Notes: generated by a model not told the origin, from the sequence alone. A DNA stretch of 64,000 bases from Larkinella punicea (GCF_003334855.1 NZ_QOWE01000022.1:1-64000), one strand, 5' to 3'; shown: positions 9,730-19,331, counted from the first letter of the stretch. Program-made: numbers and translations.

Positions 9730-10493
9730 CTCCCCTCTTTCAACAAATTATCACGTACGCCCTGTTGCCAACGCTGGCTTTAACGGGTGGGGGCCTACTG
9801 GCTCTCTTTATTCGCTTTGGCCTGCAGGCGCGATCGGCTATTCTGCATTTTGCGGCTGGGGTCGTCTTCTCGGTGGTGGCCGTTGAAATTTTGCCCGACG
9901 TGGTGCGCTTGCATGATCCACTCCGGACCGTAGTTGGATTTGGAATGGGAATTGGGCTGATGTTGCTGATTCGCCGACTGACCGAACGGCCGGGGGAAGT
10001 CTCCCCCGGCGATGGCGTAACAAACAGCGCAACAGTACCCATCGGAAAGTCAGTCCCGTCGTTTTCGGTCGCGTTTTTACTGGCCATCGGCGTGGATATT
10101 TTTATTGACGGGCTACTGCTGGGGATCGGCTTCGCGGCCGGGGCGAAAGAAGGCATTTTGCTGGCGTTGGCGCTGGGCGTCGAGGTACTCTCGTTGGGAC
10201 TGGCTACCGCCACTTCCCTGTCGGAGGCTAATATCCCCTGTCAGCGAATCATTGGCTTGCTGCTGGGTTTGTCGACCCTTTTTTTTGCCAGTACCGTAGG
10301 CGGAGCCACCCTGCTGCATAATTTACCCGAAACGGGCCTGGATATTCTCTTGTCTTTTGGACTGGCGGCTTTGCTATTTCTCGTGACCGAGGAACTGCTG
10401 GTCGAGGCCCATGAGGGGCCGGAAAAGCCGTGGTTGACGGCAACCTTTTTTGCGGGCTTCTTACTGTTTTTAATCCTGGGTATGGTGGCCTGA
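9726..10493 (+). CDS. ZIP-family-like metal transporter
   Basis: A 255-residue membrane protein with about eight hydrophobic helices in the ZIP layout and a short variable loop at about 88-112 between helices 3 and 4. The metal-site helices read VDIFIDGLLLG and LALGVEVLSLGLA, so the canonical His-Asn-x-x-Pro-Glu is replaced by acidic residues, as in many bacterial ZIP-like proteins. It probably moves divalent cations across the inner membrane. Direction and substrate are not visible. It is the last gene of the overlapping four-gene run that begins with the P1B-4 ATPase. Confidence 0.75.
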   Translation: MTPLFQQIITYALLPTLALTGGGLLALFIRFGLQARSAILHFAAGVVFSVVAVEILPDVVRLHDPLRTVVGFGMGIGLMLLIRRLTERPGEVSPGDGVTNSATVPIGKSVPSFSVAFLLAIGVDIFIDGLLLGIGFAAGAKEGILLALALGVEVLSLGLATATSLSEANIPCQRIIGLLLGLSTLFFASTVGGATLLHNLPETGLDILLSFGLAALLFLVTEELLVEAHEGPEKPWLTATFFAGFLLFLILGMVA

Positions 10494-10521
10494 CTACGCT
10501 ATATCAATTGACTAATTGCTT

Positions 10522-10887
10522 ATGTACGCGATTTTATTCAATGAACCCGGCCGGCTGGCACTGCGTGTTGCCGATTACATTACGACCAATGATTACAACG
10601 ACCTGCGGCCGCTTTTAGATACGGCCCTGCACAGTTCCGATACAGCCCGTCTCTATTGGGAAATGGACTATTTCCGAGGTTGGAAACCCGATGGGCTATG
10701 GAAGGATTTACAGTTCGATCTGACGGTAACGGCCGATTTTGCCCGCATCGCCCTGGTTGGCACGACGGATACCCTACCGCTCATCCGTCCCGTTATGGAG
10801 GCCATATTTCGAGCCGAATTACGGCTCTTCACCCTGGAGCAGAAGACCGCCGCCTGGGAATGGTTTGTGGAGGGTTCATCAGCCTAA
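10522..10887 (+). CDS. STAS/SEC14-like (SpoIIAA-like) domain protein
   Basis: A 121-residue cytoplasmic protein. The run YWEMDYFRGWKPDGLWKDL, then FDLTVTADFARIALVG and a C-terminal AAWEWF, follows the SpoIIAA-like family pattern, which folds like a small STAS domain and often binds lipid or nucleotide-like ligands. The ATG at 10522 was preferred to a TTG two codons upstream. It lies 28 nt after the ZIP-like gene, so co-transcription is likely, but its link to metals is unknown. Confidence 0.7.
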   Translation: MYAILFNEPGRLALRVADYITTNDYNDLRPLLDTALHSSDTARLYWEMDYFRGWKPDGLWKDLQFDLTVTADFARIALVGTTDTLPLIRPVMEAIFRAELRLFTLEQKTAAWEWFVEGSSA

Positions 10888-10954
10888 TCGGATCCCGATC
10901 AAACGTAACGATAGCTTATTGCCTCATCTTATTTCCCCTGACTTGTTTGTTACC

Positions 10955-11611
10955 ATGAAGAAAAAACCGAACCGCCGACCGGCACTGACTGCTTTTTACC
11001 GGTCGCTAATCGCTCTTGTCGTCGGTATACTGATCTGGATTCTAACCGGAAAATGGTTTGTCTGGCAAACCCGATTCCTGCTATCGTGTTTGGGGTACGC
11101 CCTGACCGTACTGGGCTTTGTCTGGTTCATCATCAGATGGGCGGATGCACGACAAATGGCGCAACGGGAAGACAATAGCCGGGTCGCTATCTTTCTTTTT
11201 ACGATCGGAGCCGCTTTGATTAGTCTGTTTGCCGTGGTGGTGCTGCTGGGTTCTTTGAAGCAATTAGACCCATCAGAAGCCTCCCGGCACGTCGTGCTAT
11301 CCGGTTTTACGGTGGTTGGTGCATGGACCCTCATTCACAGTATTTTCACGCTGCACTACGCTCACCTTTACTACTACGACGCCAATGATACCCGCCAGGT
11401 AGGCGGCCTGGAATTTCCGGGCAAAGTACCGCCTGATTACCTGGACTTCGCTTACTTTTCGTTTGTCGTCGGCATGACTTGTCAAGTATCTGATGTAACC
11501 GTTACTTCCCAGCGGATCCGACGAATGACGCTTTTACACGGTGTATTATCGTTCTTATTTAATACCCTCATTATTGCCTTGAGTATCAATACTATATCCA
11601 GTTTGCTGTAG
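10955..11611 (+). CDS. DUF1345 family membrane protein
   Basis: A 218-residue integral membrane protein with about five hydrophobic segments. The family-like runs ADARQMAQREDNSR and HYAHLYYYD followed by GGLEFPG and YLDFAYFSFVVGMTCQVSDV identify DUF1345. The function is unknown. An upstream in-frame extension exists but overlaps the preceding gene in another frame. The ATG at 10955 gives the basic MKKKPNRRP N-terminus expected before the first helix. Confidence 0.85.
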   Translation: MKKKPNRRPALTAFYRSLIALVVGILIWILTGKWFVWQTRFLLSCLGYALTVLGFVWFIIRWADARQMAQREDNSRVAIFLFTIGAALISLFAVVVLLGSLKQLDPSEASRHVVLSGFTVVGAWTLIHSIFTLHYAHLYYYDANDTRQVGGLEFPGKVPPDYLDFAYFSFVVGMTCQVSDVTVTSQRIRRMTLLHGVLSFLFNTLIIALSINTISSLL

Positions 11612-11630
11612 TGTAATCAATGATGTAAGT

Positions 11631-12527
11631 ATGACTTCCAGCTATTTGAACCCATTTATAGTTCAAGCAATAATTGGCCTATTAGTACTCTCACTCTTAG
11701 GAGCTTGTACGGAAAAAAAATTGACTAATCCCATTGACTTTACCTCGACACCCGAGCTAGTTCCTGTGTCACCCGGTTTGGTTGACGAAGCTTCGGGGTT
11801 GGCCGATAGCCGGATGATTGATAACCACCTATGGGTTAATGAAGATAGCGATACACCCGCCCAACTCAATCTTCTCGCGCGCAATGGAAAGCTGGTGGGC
11901 CGGCTGCTTTTACCGGGTGTTCAGAATCGCGACTGGGAAGACATGACTGCTGGACCTGGCCCTCAATTGGGCGTCAACTACCTGTACCTGGCTGACATTG
12001 GGGATAACACGGGTATTAATTCAGTGAATTACATCTACCGACTACCCGAGCCTAGAAATCTGACCGATTCTGCACCGGCTGTTGAGCGAATCACATTTCG
12101 CTATGCCGATGGCCCTCGTGATGCTGAAACACTTATGCTTGACCCGTTGACGCGGGACCTTTGGATCATCAGTAAAAACGAAACGAATGTCCGGCTTTAT
12201 CATCTGCCTTACCCACAATCAACCACGGCGGTTACCACGGCTCTTTTCAAAGGTGAAATTCCGCTCAGTATCGTGACGTCTGGAAGCATTGCGCCAAGTG
12301 GGCGGGAAATTTTACTCAAAACATATCTCGGGGTTTATTACTGGCCACGTCTCACCGGTGAAAGCGTGGATCAGGCACTGCGAAAAACCCAGCCTCGTTC
12401 AATAAACTATGTTATTGAGCCCCAAGGCGAAGCAATTTGCTTTGATAAAGAAGGAAATGGGTTTTTTACCCTCAGCGAACGGGGCAAGGCAGCTTCAGTT
12501 GCTGTGAATTACTATAAACGCTTATAA
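11631..12527 (+). CDS. Lipoprotein of unknown function, probable beta-propeller
   Basis: A 298-residue exported lipoprotein (lipobox LLGAC, Cys26). The mature part has recurring strand-like stretches with Trp and Asp (NHLWVNEDSD, NRDWEDMTAG, YLYLADIGDN, RDLWIISKNE, PQGEAICFDKEGNGFFTLSE). This is the pattern of secreted propeller-like proteins that hold an Asn/Asp-rich ligand site. No enzyme motif is certain. It is followed after 2 nt by the bestrophin gene. Confidence 0.7.
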   Translation: MTSSYLNPFIVQAIIGLLVLSLLGACTEKKLTNPIDFTSTPELVPVSPGLVDEASGLADSRMIDNHLWVNEDSDTPAQLNLLARNGKLVGRLLLPGVQNRDWEDMTAGPGPQLGVNYLYLADIGDNTGINSVNYIYRLPEPRNLTDSAPAVERITFRYADGPRDAETLMLDPLTRDLWIISKNETNVRLYHLPYPQSTTAVTTALFKGEIPLSIVTSGSIAPSGREILLKTYLGVYYWPRLTGESVDQALRKTQPRSINYVIEPQGEAICFDKEGNGFFTLSERGKAASVAVNYYKRL

Positions 12528-12529
12528 TT

Positions 12530-13426
12530 ATGTTACTTAACCGACCCATTCCGCTGTCGTTTTTACTGGGGAAAATCAAATTTGAAGTCCTGGCTATTTT
12601 TGTTTTCGCGAACGTGGTTTTTGTCCTACGGCATTATGTAGGAATGGAAATACTATCCATTCCTATAGCCATTCCGGCATTAGTGGGGACCTGTATTTCG
12701 TTGTTACTGGCCTTCCGCACAAACCAGGCATACGAACGCTGGTGGGAAGCACGAGTAGTATGGGGGGGTATTGTTAACGAAAGCCGAACATTCATACGAC
12801 AGCTATTGACGTTTCTTGATGACTCCGCTCGGCTGGCGACCATTCCCACTTTCGCCCGGCGGCAAATGGGCTGGTGCTATTTGCTAGGCCAGACCTTGCG
12901 GGGTCAACCCACAGAACAATTGGTAAAAACCTATATTCCCCAGACTGAACAATCCGGCATCCTGGGCTCCGCTCATGGACCCTTAGCCGTACTCCAAAAT
13001 CAGGCTGAACAACTACGGCAAATTTACCAGAACGATCAGTTGACGGATATCCAATTGGCACAACTCGACGCTACCCTGACGCGCCTGACCGACTTGATGG
13101 GCCGGTGCGAACGGCTTAAAAAAACCGTATTTCCCAGGACCTATACCTTCTATTTACAAGTATTCATCATTCTATTTACGGCCATGCTGCCATTTGGCTT
13201 CGTGGAAAATCTGTTTTTTTTGGAAGTACCTCTGGTTACACTGGTTGCCTCTGCTTTTTTTCTGATAGAAAAAAGCGCTATCCAATTGCAAGACCCCTTC
13301 GAGAATCGACCTACCGATACACCAATGACCTCGATAGCAGCGGGTATCGAAGAGTCACTAAACCAGTTAGTCGGCAGTCCAGCAACAATACCTCAAGTCC
13401 CTTCATCACTCTTTTATACACTCTAA
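12530..13426 (+). CDS. Bestrophin-family anion channel
   Basis: A 298-residue membrane protein of the bestrophin/YneE family. The diagnostic segment FRTNQAYERWWEARVVWGG lies at about residues 65-83 after the first helix pair. A second hydrophobic pair lies at about 205-250 (VFIILFTAMLPFGF), followed by the conserved DPFENRPTDTPM motif. Bacterial members form pentameric anion channels. It sits 2 nt behind the lipoprotein gene. Confidence 0.88.
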   Translation: MLLNRPIPLSFLLGKIKFEVLAIFVFANVVFVLRHYVGMEILSIPIAIPALVGTCISLLLAFRTNQAYERWWEARVVWGGIVNESRTFIRQLLTFLDDSARLATIPTFARRQMGWCYLLGQTLRGQPTEQLVKTYIPQTEQSGILGSAHGPLAVLQNQAEQLRQIYQNDQLTDIQLAQLDATLTRLTDLMGRCERLKKTVFPRTYTFYLQVFIILFTAMLPFGFVENLFFLEVPLVTLVASAFFLIEKSAIQLQDPFENRPTDTPMTSIAAGIEESLNQLVGSPATIPQVPSSLFYTL

Positions 13427-13434
13427 GGACCAAA

Positions 13435-13668
13435 ATGATGGAGTTCACAATTCGTAACCTACAAACTATTCTGGGATTGGCTGTTCTCGTTATCCTCCTC
13501 AGCTGGTGCTTATGGCGTTTAGCAGGATGGGTCGGCTTAATTTGTATTAAGCCATCCAAGCCTATGGCACATGGTAATGAGGCAAAACCAATGGGTGGGA
13601 AATTTCAGAAAAAACCGTCTGTTTCCATCTCCAAACAAGCGCTTTACAGCAGAAAACGAATAAGATGA
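13435..13668 (+). CDS. Small single-pass membrane protein, unknown
   Basis: A 77-residue protein with one strong membrane helix (about 10-38) and a long basic tail (KPSKPMAHGNEAKPMGGK, SRKRIR). No family recognised. The start lies 8 nt after the bestrophin stop, in the same direction, which supports it as part of that operon. The composition resembles small cation-transport accessory peptides, but no assignment is made. Confidence 0.5.
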   Translation: MMEFTIRNLQTILGLAVLVILLSWCLWRLAGWVGLICIKPSKPMAHGNEAKPMGGKFQKKPSVSISKQALYSRKRIR

Positions 13669-13872
13669 TGTGTTATACTTTAATACTAAGATACTTAACA
13701 AACTATTGAATTGTTTATTGGAGTTGCTGGCATTGGGGAATAGAAGTTAATGCAAAAAATTTAGACATCGGTATCGATTTGCCGGTACCTAAATCAGAGT
13801 CTACCTAAGCCTGAGTGTGCGTACAAAATCTGGAAATAAAGTAAATCAAACCAATGTAAACCACTTTCAAAC

Positions 13873-14583
13873 ATGAAAATTAATTTCATCACTAGCTTAC
13901 TGTTTTTTCTTCCCTTTCTAAGTACAGCTCACGGCTACTGGCTAGAACTTGACGGGACTGGCAAATTAGGAACTGAGGTAAAAGTGAAAATCTTTTTTGG
14001 TGAGTATGAAAACAACCTGCGTGAGCAAGGTCCTCGGCTGGCAGGAATGAAGGAGTTCCGATCTTACCTGATTGACCCCGATGGACAGCAGTTGACCATT
14101 GAATTGGTTCAAACCCAAACCTGCTGGGAAGGTCGGTTTAAACCGACAAAAGCAGGAAACTATCAGGTGTTTGGGGTGAATGATACACGCGAAGTGCAGG
14201 ATTTGACTTCCCATGGCTTAGGCATTATACGTCCAATAGTGTATCTACGCGCCAATTACTGGGTTGGTGAGAAAAGTAATGTTAGCACGGCCAAACCACA
14301 GACTGACATCGATATTTTGGATAGAAATGAAGGAGGTCAATTGATATTGAACACCTTCCTTCGTCAAAAACCATTTGCCAAAGCCAAACTAACCGTATTA
14401 AATCCACAAGGTTGGGAAAAGAACTTAGTAACGAATGAGGTTGGAACAGCCCATTTCATACCATCAGGGCCAGGTTTGTACATTATAGAATCTGAACAAA
14501 TTGATAAAATACCTGGCCAGTATAGAGGCAAAGACTATCCCGTTGTGCGAATAGCTTATTCCCTTTCGATACAAGTTGACTAA
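13873..14583 (+). CDS. DUF4198 exported protein (metal uptake-associated family)
   Basis: A 236-residue periplasmic protein with a signal peptide (residues 1-19, ending STAHG). The mature protein starts HGYWLEL and runs through two Ig-like beta halves. The features KIFFGEYENNLREQG and LIDPDGQ, with a repeat of the fold after residue 120, match DUF4198, whose relatives occur beside nickel/cobalt uptake genes. It is preceded by 204 nt without a gene and probably has its own promoter. Confidence 0.75.
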   Translation: MKINFITSLLFFLPFLSTAHGYWLELDGTGKLGTEVKVKIFFGEYENNLREQGPRLAGMKEFRSYLIDPDGQQLTIELVQTQTCWEGRFKPTKAGNYQVFGVNDTREVQDLTSHGLGIIRPIVYLRANYWVGEKSNVSTAKPQTDIDILDRNEGGQLILNTFLRQKPFAKAKLTVLNPQGWEKNLVTNEVGTAHFIPSGPGLYIIESEQIDKIPGQYRGKDYPVVRIAYSLSIQVD

Positions 14584-14698
14584 TTCTGGCGCTTGTGTTC
14601 AGTAACGATTAGTAAGTTATTTAATTAAAAGCAGGTGTCGATGTATATCCATGAAAGAAGAGTTGAAACCAACCTTCTCTCATGGATGGTACAACAGG

Positions 14699-14920
14699 TC
14701 AATCAATCGGATCGCTGTGGTTTTTATCATGCCCTTCGGCATGATGTTCAGCGGCATCTTGGGCGTGTTTATCAGCTAGATTATGGTGACCATAAGCCTG
14801 ATAAGCCTCATGAGCTTCCTGCTCGTGGTCACCCGATTCGTGCAGTTGCTGAGCTTTCTGGTGATGCTTAGCGGCTTCTCCAAAATGGTATGCCGCTTCC
14901 TGGTGATGATTATGAGCCAT
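14699..14920 (-). CDS. Small His-rich soluble protein
   Basis: A 73-residue protein starting MAHNHHQEAAYHFGEAA. It consists almost entirely of amphipathic helix with regularly spaced His, Glu, Ala and Gln (AKHHQKAQQLHESGDHEQE, HHNLADKHAQDAAEHHAEGH), with about 15 His in total. The ATG at 14918-14920 was preferred over an upstream in-frame start because it begins the homogeneous helix. Small helical His-rich proteins of this type are known in Bacteroidota as stress or metal-linked hypotheticals. A metal-buffering role is inferred from composition. Confidence 0.7.
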   Translation of the reverse strand: MAHNHHQEAAYHFGEAAKHHQKAQQLHESGDHEQEAHEAYQAYGHHNLADKHAQDAAEHHAEGHDKNHSDPID

Positions 14921-15078
14921 TTTATTAATAAAGTTTTGTTGTTCATATATAACTAACATTAAAAGAAAATGTTAGACCAGTCATGAAAAAAAGTAATAAA
15001 TTATAAGGTAGTCAGATTAGTGGATACTTAAATACTAGAATCGGTTTATAATCATTTTATGAACACAAAATTATATAT

Positions 15079-15113
15079 GGAATGAGATAGGTTATAAAAA
15101 CCTATTTCATTCC
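15079..15113. terminator. 15-bp hairpin with 5-nt loop in the 14.96-15.26 kb intergenic region
   Basis: GGAATGAGATAGGTT at 15079-15093 pairs with AACCTATTTCATTCC at 15099-15113, with one G-T wobble. The 302-nt AT-rich spacer that contains it shows no coding signal. The position upstream of a + strand gene makes termination of a long upstream transcript, or a regulatory hairpin, the main options. Confidence 0.6.
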
Positions 15114-15261
15114 CCCTTCGAACGAAGATTTTCAAAAATATGTATTTTTTGAAAATTGTAATATTCCTATTAAAGCAGGTTTAAAAAAGAAAAATTTAAG
15201 AAGACACACCATTGACTTATTTGGATTGTGATCTAAAATAGGACAGATTTGAACAGTTACT

Positions 15262-15660
15262 ATGAATAATTCTAATCACAATCCAAAGCTCATCAATCAA
15301 AAAGAAGCTAAACGACTTATTGAGCAGCTTGCTTTTGAAAAGCCGGTTGATTCAGAGCATAGGTGTTTTACTAGATACGCCTTTATCCTGAGCCGTCTTT
15401 GGATTAAAGTAGGTGACCTTGATCTGGCGGCCTCCATTTTTATGGCAGTTGTAAATCAAGCAAATAAATTAGATAAATCATTTGATTGGATTAATAATGA
15501 ATTAGGTTTTGAACTTGTTGCGGCTGAGCAGAAAGGTAGAAGAGGGGCACTGCTTCAACAAAGATTATGGGAAGATGCTGGTAGCGATGAAGCCCTCGAT
15601 CTTTTTAACGAGCGTTTAGAACGCTTCAATAATTTTGGTCCGAATAGCCTGCCATTCTGA
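15262..15660 (+). CDS. Uncharacterised 132-aa helical protein
   Basis: No family recognised. The protein is soluble and mostly helical, with a tetratricopeptide-like feel in the middle (FILSRLWIKVGDLDLAASIFMAVVNQANKL) and a charged C-terminus. The long open frame with reasonable codon use in an otherwise AT-rich region, and a clear ATG, support it as a gene. It stands alone between two non-coding stretches. Confidence 0.6.
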   Translation: MNNSNHNPKLINQKEAKRLIEQLAFEKPVDSEHRCFTRYAFILSRLWIKVGDLDLAASIFMAVVNQANKLDKSFDWINNELGFELVAAEQKGRRGALLQQRLWEDAGSDEALDLFNERLERFNNFGPNSLPF

Positions 15661-16525
15661 ACGAAGACAAGCTCCTGAGCATTATGAGTAAATGAATTCG
15701 AAATGGTCTACTAAATTGGCGTCGTGTATTTGTTCAACTTTGGAACCGCTGATGCGGTAGGATATTCAACCGGAAATAGAACATTATTAAGGTAAGACAA
15801 TCGAATGGACGGCTCTATTTTTACTGCACCTATTCATAATCACTGGTTAATTTGAAATTGAATTTATGGAAATCAACTCATAAATAACTTCGTACTATTT
15901 AAATATATATTACGGATAATTTGGAATTATTAAAAAATTATTGAATGTAAATTATTGAAATAAAATAAAACAGCTAATATTGATTTAAAGATGCAATCAA
16001 ATTAATTTTATTTTTATCTACTGTTGTTGATGATATTGTTCATAAAATCTTGAGATAAAATAAGTCTATCTACTTTGATGAAATTAGTAAAGTTCTCGCA
16101 TAATACGCATACTATAAATTTATAATGAAAGGTATTTTAGATACAAAATAACCTTATTAGGCCGAAGGTTGTTACAAAAAAATGTCTTTTAATTTCTTAT
16201 AATATCTTCTTAATAGGACAATTTTTATCAAAAATTTCTCAACATGTTGAGGATATACTAATATTAGTATATGCCGTAAATCATTAATATAAAAGTGAAT
16301 TAATAAAGTAATTCTTTAATATTATATATAATAATCAATGGGTTCTCGTATAAGAATATTACATTCATTTTTAATTTTTTAAAAATAAAACGATTTTTGA
16401 TAAGTTTAAAAATTTTCAATAGATGTATAGGAGAGCTATATAAATAGTGAAGTAAATCTCCAGCAAACCAACGGTTTGTTAAGATAGACTGATTCGCTAA
16501 ACTGTATGCTTTTGGCGACTTTTAA
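15661..16525. other. 865-nt AT-rich region without a supported gene
   Basis: No convincing open frame on either strand. The base composition is far more AT-rich than the flanking metal genes. The only clear structure is a pair of adjacent palindromes at 16238-16272, listed separately. It could be decayed DNA or a regulatory or insertion-prone spacer. Confidence 0.7.
16238..16272. repeat. Two adjacent perfect palindromes in the AT-rich spacer
   Basis: CTCAACATGTTGAG (14 nt, 16238-16251) is followed after 1 nt by ATATACTAATATTAGTATAT (20 nt, 16253-16272). Both are perfect palindromes. They could be protein-binding sites or extruding hairpins. No gene nearby names the binding partner. Confidence 0.6.
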
Positions 16526-16801
16526 TCAGTATATCCTTAGGATAAATCGTAGAAATAATCGGATTAGCAGCAATACCAACATCAAATAGTCCAGCATGCC
16601 CAGCATTGGAATAAAGTCTGTAAGTAAGTCGATGAGACTGAACAGATACCCCAATGTTAACCCGATGAGTGCTTTAGCGAACAGGAAAGTTCGCTTATCC
16701 CGGTAAGCAAAATAGAGTGAAAAGCTGTAGCCTTTAGTAGTTTCACCTGCTCTTCCAATCTCGTTCCAATTGCTATTGTTGAGTGATGTGCTTAAGGCCA
16801 C
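16526..16801 (-). CDS. DUF1232 (YkvA-like) small membrane protein
   Basis: A 91-residue protein. The core YFAYRDKRTFLFAKALIG, then LFSLIDLLTDFIPMLGMLDY, fits DUF1232 closely, where a Tyr-x-Asp-x-Arg-Thr motif precedes a helix with S-x-I-D-x-x-P-D-x-I-P. Here the usual Pro before Asp-Phe-Ile-Pro is Thr. Function is unknown. The start is GTG at 16801. The gene stands alone, and 250 nt of spacer separate it from the next gene. Confidence 0.7.
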   Translation of the reverse strand: MALSTSLNNSNWNEIGRAGETTKGYSFSLYFAYRDKRTFLFAKALIGLTLGYLFSLIDLLTDFIPMLGMLDYLMLVLLLIRLFLRFILRIY

Positions 16802-17051
16802 TACTGTAAAAGTAGCCGTTGGTTAGACCTTATTATTTTTGTAATTGTGAATGGCTCCGGCAGAGCTGTGTTCAAAGCGGTTCTGCCGGGTATCGAGGAA
16901 GTATTCAAAATTCACAAATGCACTTAAAGAACCGCCTGCCCGCCCGGTTATGTGCGATGTAAATTTATAAAGCACTGACTCCGGGGTAGCACAAATAAAG
17001 CGTTGCGGCTGGTGTAATCGGGGCGTAATCCTGTTTCCAAAAGGATTGTGC

Positions 17052-19316
17052 TTATTTCGACAAAACTACCTTCCTATGCCACGTGGGTTGCCCGTCGCGC
17101 AGCAAACGAACCAAATAAACGCCAATCGGCAATGCACCCAGATCAATCGTGGCTTCTGTATGCGCTTGTACCGCCAGCCGGGTCGTTACGGGTTGGCCAA
17201 GCAGGTTCAGCACCTGAACAATGCCGTTATTAGGTGATTTTACCTTTAAAAAACGGTCGGTCGGACTTGGAAACACCCACGGCAGTTTCGCTTCTTCTTC
17301 CTCCGTGCCAGTATGAATTATCTTTTCAGACGTATTGAGAAGGTAGCGAACACCACCGGTCAGGGTTCCAACCAAGAGTTCTGGTAAACCGTCATCGTTC
17401 AGATCAGCGGCAGCGAGGGCCAGGTTTCCACCCGGTATGGCTATATCCGAAGCCTGTGTCAATTCGTTGATGACCAGTGTAGAATCGAGCAATTGCATGG
17501 GATTAGTAGGTTGGTCGGGCAACTGGTAGAGTTTTATATTACCGTCGCGAGTGCCCGTTATTAGTTCAGGATGCTGGTCACCGTTGAGGTCGATGATCAC
17601 AATAGACGGACTGGTAGCGCCGGGCAATACATTTAGTTGTCCATAATTTTGCCGCGCTAATTCGTATTTTGGGGCAGTGGCAGTTCCGGTATTACGGTGA
17701 TACTCAATCGTTCCATTCTGTTTCCCAAGCAGCAGGTCGGTTTTTCCGTCACGGTCCACGTCATACCAAGTCGGCATGTCAATGATGCCTAGCCGGTCGG
17801 GCATCGGAATTTGCTGAACGTTAGTGGCGTCAAGTTGAAAAACAGCTCCCCGCACGCCTTGATTCCGAATATACCGGATTTCCGGAACGCGATTGATCGA
17901 GTTTCCGGTAAAAATCAGATCAAGACTGTTGTTTCCGTCGATGTCCGCAATGGCAACCTTCAGATCAGTCAGCAGAAATTTTTCGGAGAGTTTGAGATAA
18001 TCCGTCGTCCGCAGTTCAAACGTCGGTTTACTTTTGGTGCCGGTATTTTCGAAATGCGCAATGCTGGCCTGATATCCCTTATCCGATCGAACGCCCGCAT
18101 TTCCCACCAGCAAATCCATGTCGCCGTCGCCATCGAGATCGGCCAAAAATGGTGTCGCTCCTTCGCCTAAGTCAATCATGTCTTCCTGCAAAAAACTTTT
18201 GCCGACGTACTGAAAGTTAGGAAGTTTGTTCGTACCGGTATTTTTATAAAACCAATTGGAAGCCCTGAAATCAATCAGATAATCCGTATTACCGTACGTA
18301 TTGGGGGAAGCAATCAAGTCTTTAATACCGTCAAAATTTAAATCTTCGGAGTATAGTGCAGGGAAAGTATTGAAAGATATTGGATTGGCGGTCGGAAAGG
18401 CGCCCCTAAAGGTCGTAAAACGGGTATTAGGGGCATTACCACCCTCATTAATTAAAAGCGAAACGTTCGGACAGGTAACGTGAGCTACCAGCAAATCTTT
18501 GTTTCCGTCACCATCCATATCAATCACCAGCATGGAATTTCCATTGTGCATCACCCGTGCCCCGGAATTAGCACCCTTTGTTTCATTCCCAACGTATATG
18601 CAATCCAGCCCAAACGTAAATTCGTTGCAGTCGCCGTCGGTTCTAAAATTTCCCCAGCAAAAACCAATTCGCTTGAAATCCAGTCCATTGGGGTTATTTG
18701 TTCGCTCAACACTCATGTTCTGGTAAAGATTCGCGGTCCCGCCATTGATGTCATAGGTAAGAATATCGATGTCACCGTCATCATCAGCATCCAGAATCGC
18801 CGGAATATCGACTGAGTTGATATACAGGTTTAGCGTGCCCGAAAGTCCCTCGTGATAAACCGGGTCGGCGATGGTTTTCCAGGACAATTTACCGTTCTCC
18901 GAAGCGTTTTGCAAAATCCGCAGCCCGCCGTTGGTGTGCGTAAAGAGGTCTTTTTTACCATCGTGGTCGTAATCGACCAAGAGCATCCAGGTGCCGAATG
19001 TAATGGCCGGAAACTGCTCTTCATACTGCGGAGCGTATCGCCATAGATAACTGGCATCAGCTTGCTTTTCAGCTAGAAATGTCATGATCCGGCTGGTTTG
19101 TCGGTCATACGTGACCAGGTCCGGGATGGTGTCGGCGTTGAGGTGGATGGTGGAATATTGCGCGCCGTTGATGCCCCCCGCCCACGGATTTATCAGATTT
19201 TTACCTACAATTTTAACGGTCGCGCCGGCGTCATAGCGAAAGGAAAAAATGCCACCGGTTTGAGCCTGTGCAAGGAGAGGAATCAGAAAACAAAGTACAG
19301 TAAATAGCTTTTTCAT
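17052..19316 (-). CDS. Secreted VCBS/FG-GAP-repeat protein with type IX secretion sorting domain
   Basis: About 754 residues. Signal peptide MKKLFTVLCFLIPLLAQAQ, for which the ATG at 19314-19316 fits best; an ATG 15 nt upstream is also in frame. At least nine Asp-rich Ca-binding propeller repeats follow, such as DYDHDGKKDLF, DADDDGDIDIL, DMDGDGNKDLL, DLDGDGDMDLL, DVDRDGKTDLL and DLNDDGLPELL. The last 75 residues (PSPTDRFLKVKS through GVYLVRLLRDGQ to KVVLSK) form a type A Por/T9SS C-terminal sorting domain. The protein is likely exported to the cell surface or medium. Ligand unknown. Confidence 0.9.
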   Translation of the reverse strand: MKKLFTVLCFLIPLLAQAQTGGIFSFRYDAGATVKIVGKNLINPWAGGINGAQYSTIHLNADTIPDLVTYDRQTSRIMTFLAEKQADASYLWRYAPQYEEQFPAITFGTWMLLVDYDHDGKKDLFTHTNGGLRILQNASENGKLSWKTIADPVYHEGLSGTLNLYINSVDIPAILDADDDGDIDILTYDINGGTANLYQNMSVERTNNPNGLDFKRIGFCWGNFRTDGDCNEFTFGLDCIYVGNETKGANSGARVMHNGNSMLVIDMDGDGNKDLLVAHVTCPNVSLLINEGGNAPNTRFTTFRGAFPTANPISFNTFPALYSEDLNFDGIKDLIASPNTYGNTDYLIDFRASNWFYKNTGTNKLPNFQYVGKSFLQEDMIDLGEGATPFLADLDGDGDMDLLVGNAGVRSDKGYQASIAHFENTGTKSKPTFELRTTDYLKLSEKFLLTDLKVAIADIDGNNSLDLIFTGNSINRVPEIRYIRNQGVRGAVFQLDATNVQQIPMPDRLGIIDMPTWYDVDRDGKTDLLLGKQNGTIEYHRNTGTATAPKYELARQNYGQLNVLPGATSPSIVIIDLNGDQHPELITGTRDGNIKLYQLPDQPTNPMQLLDSTLVINELTQASDIAIPGGNLALAAADLNDDGLPELLVGTLTGGVRYLLNTSEKIIHTGTEEEEAKLPWVFPSPTDRFLKVKSPNNGIVQVLNLLGQPVTTRLAVQAHTEATIDLGALPIGVYLVRLLRDGQPTWHRKVVLSK

Positions 19317-19331
19317 GCAGTTTGGATTCAT

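Noticed and set aside
17811-18815. Several + strand open frames opposite the secreted VCBS protein
   Set aside because: They lie fully inside the long minus-strand gene, have no start context or family match, and repeat the Asp-rich pattern in reverse.
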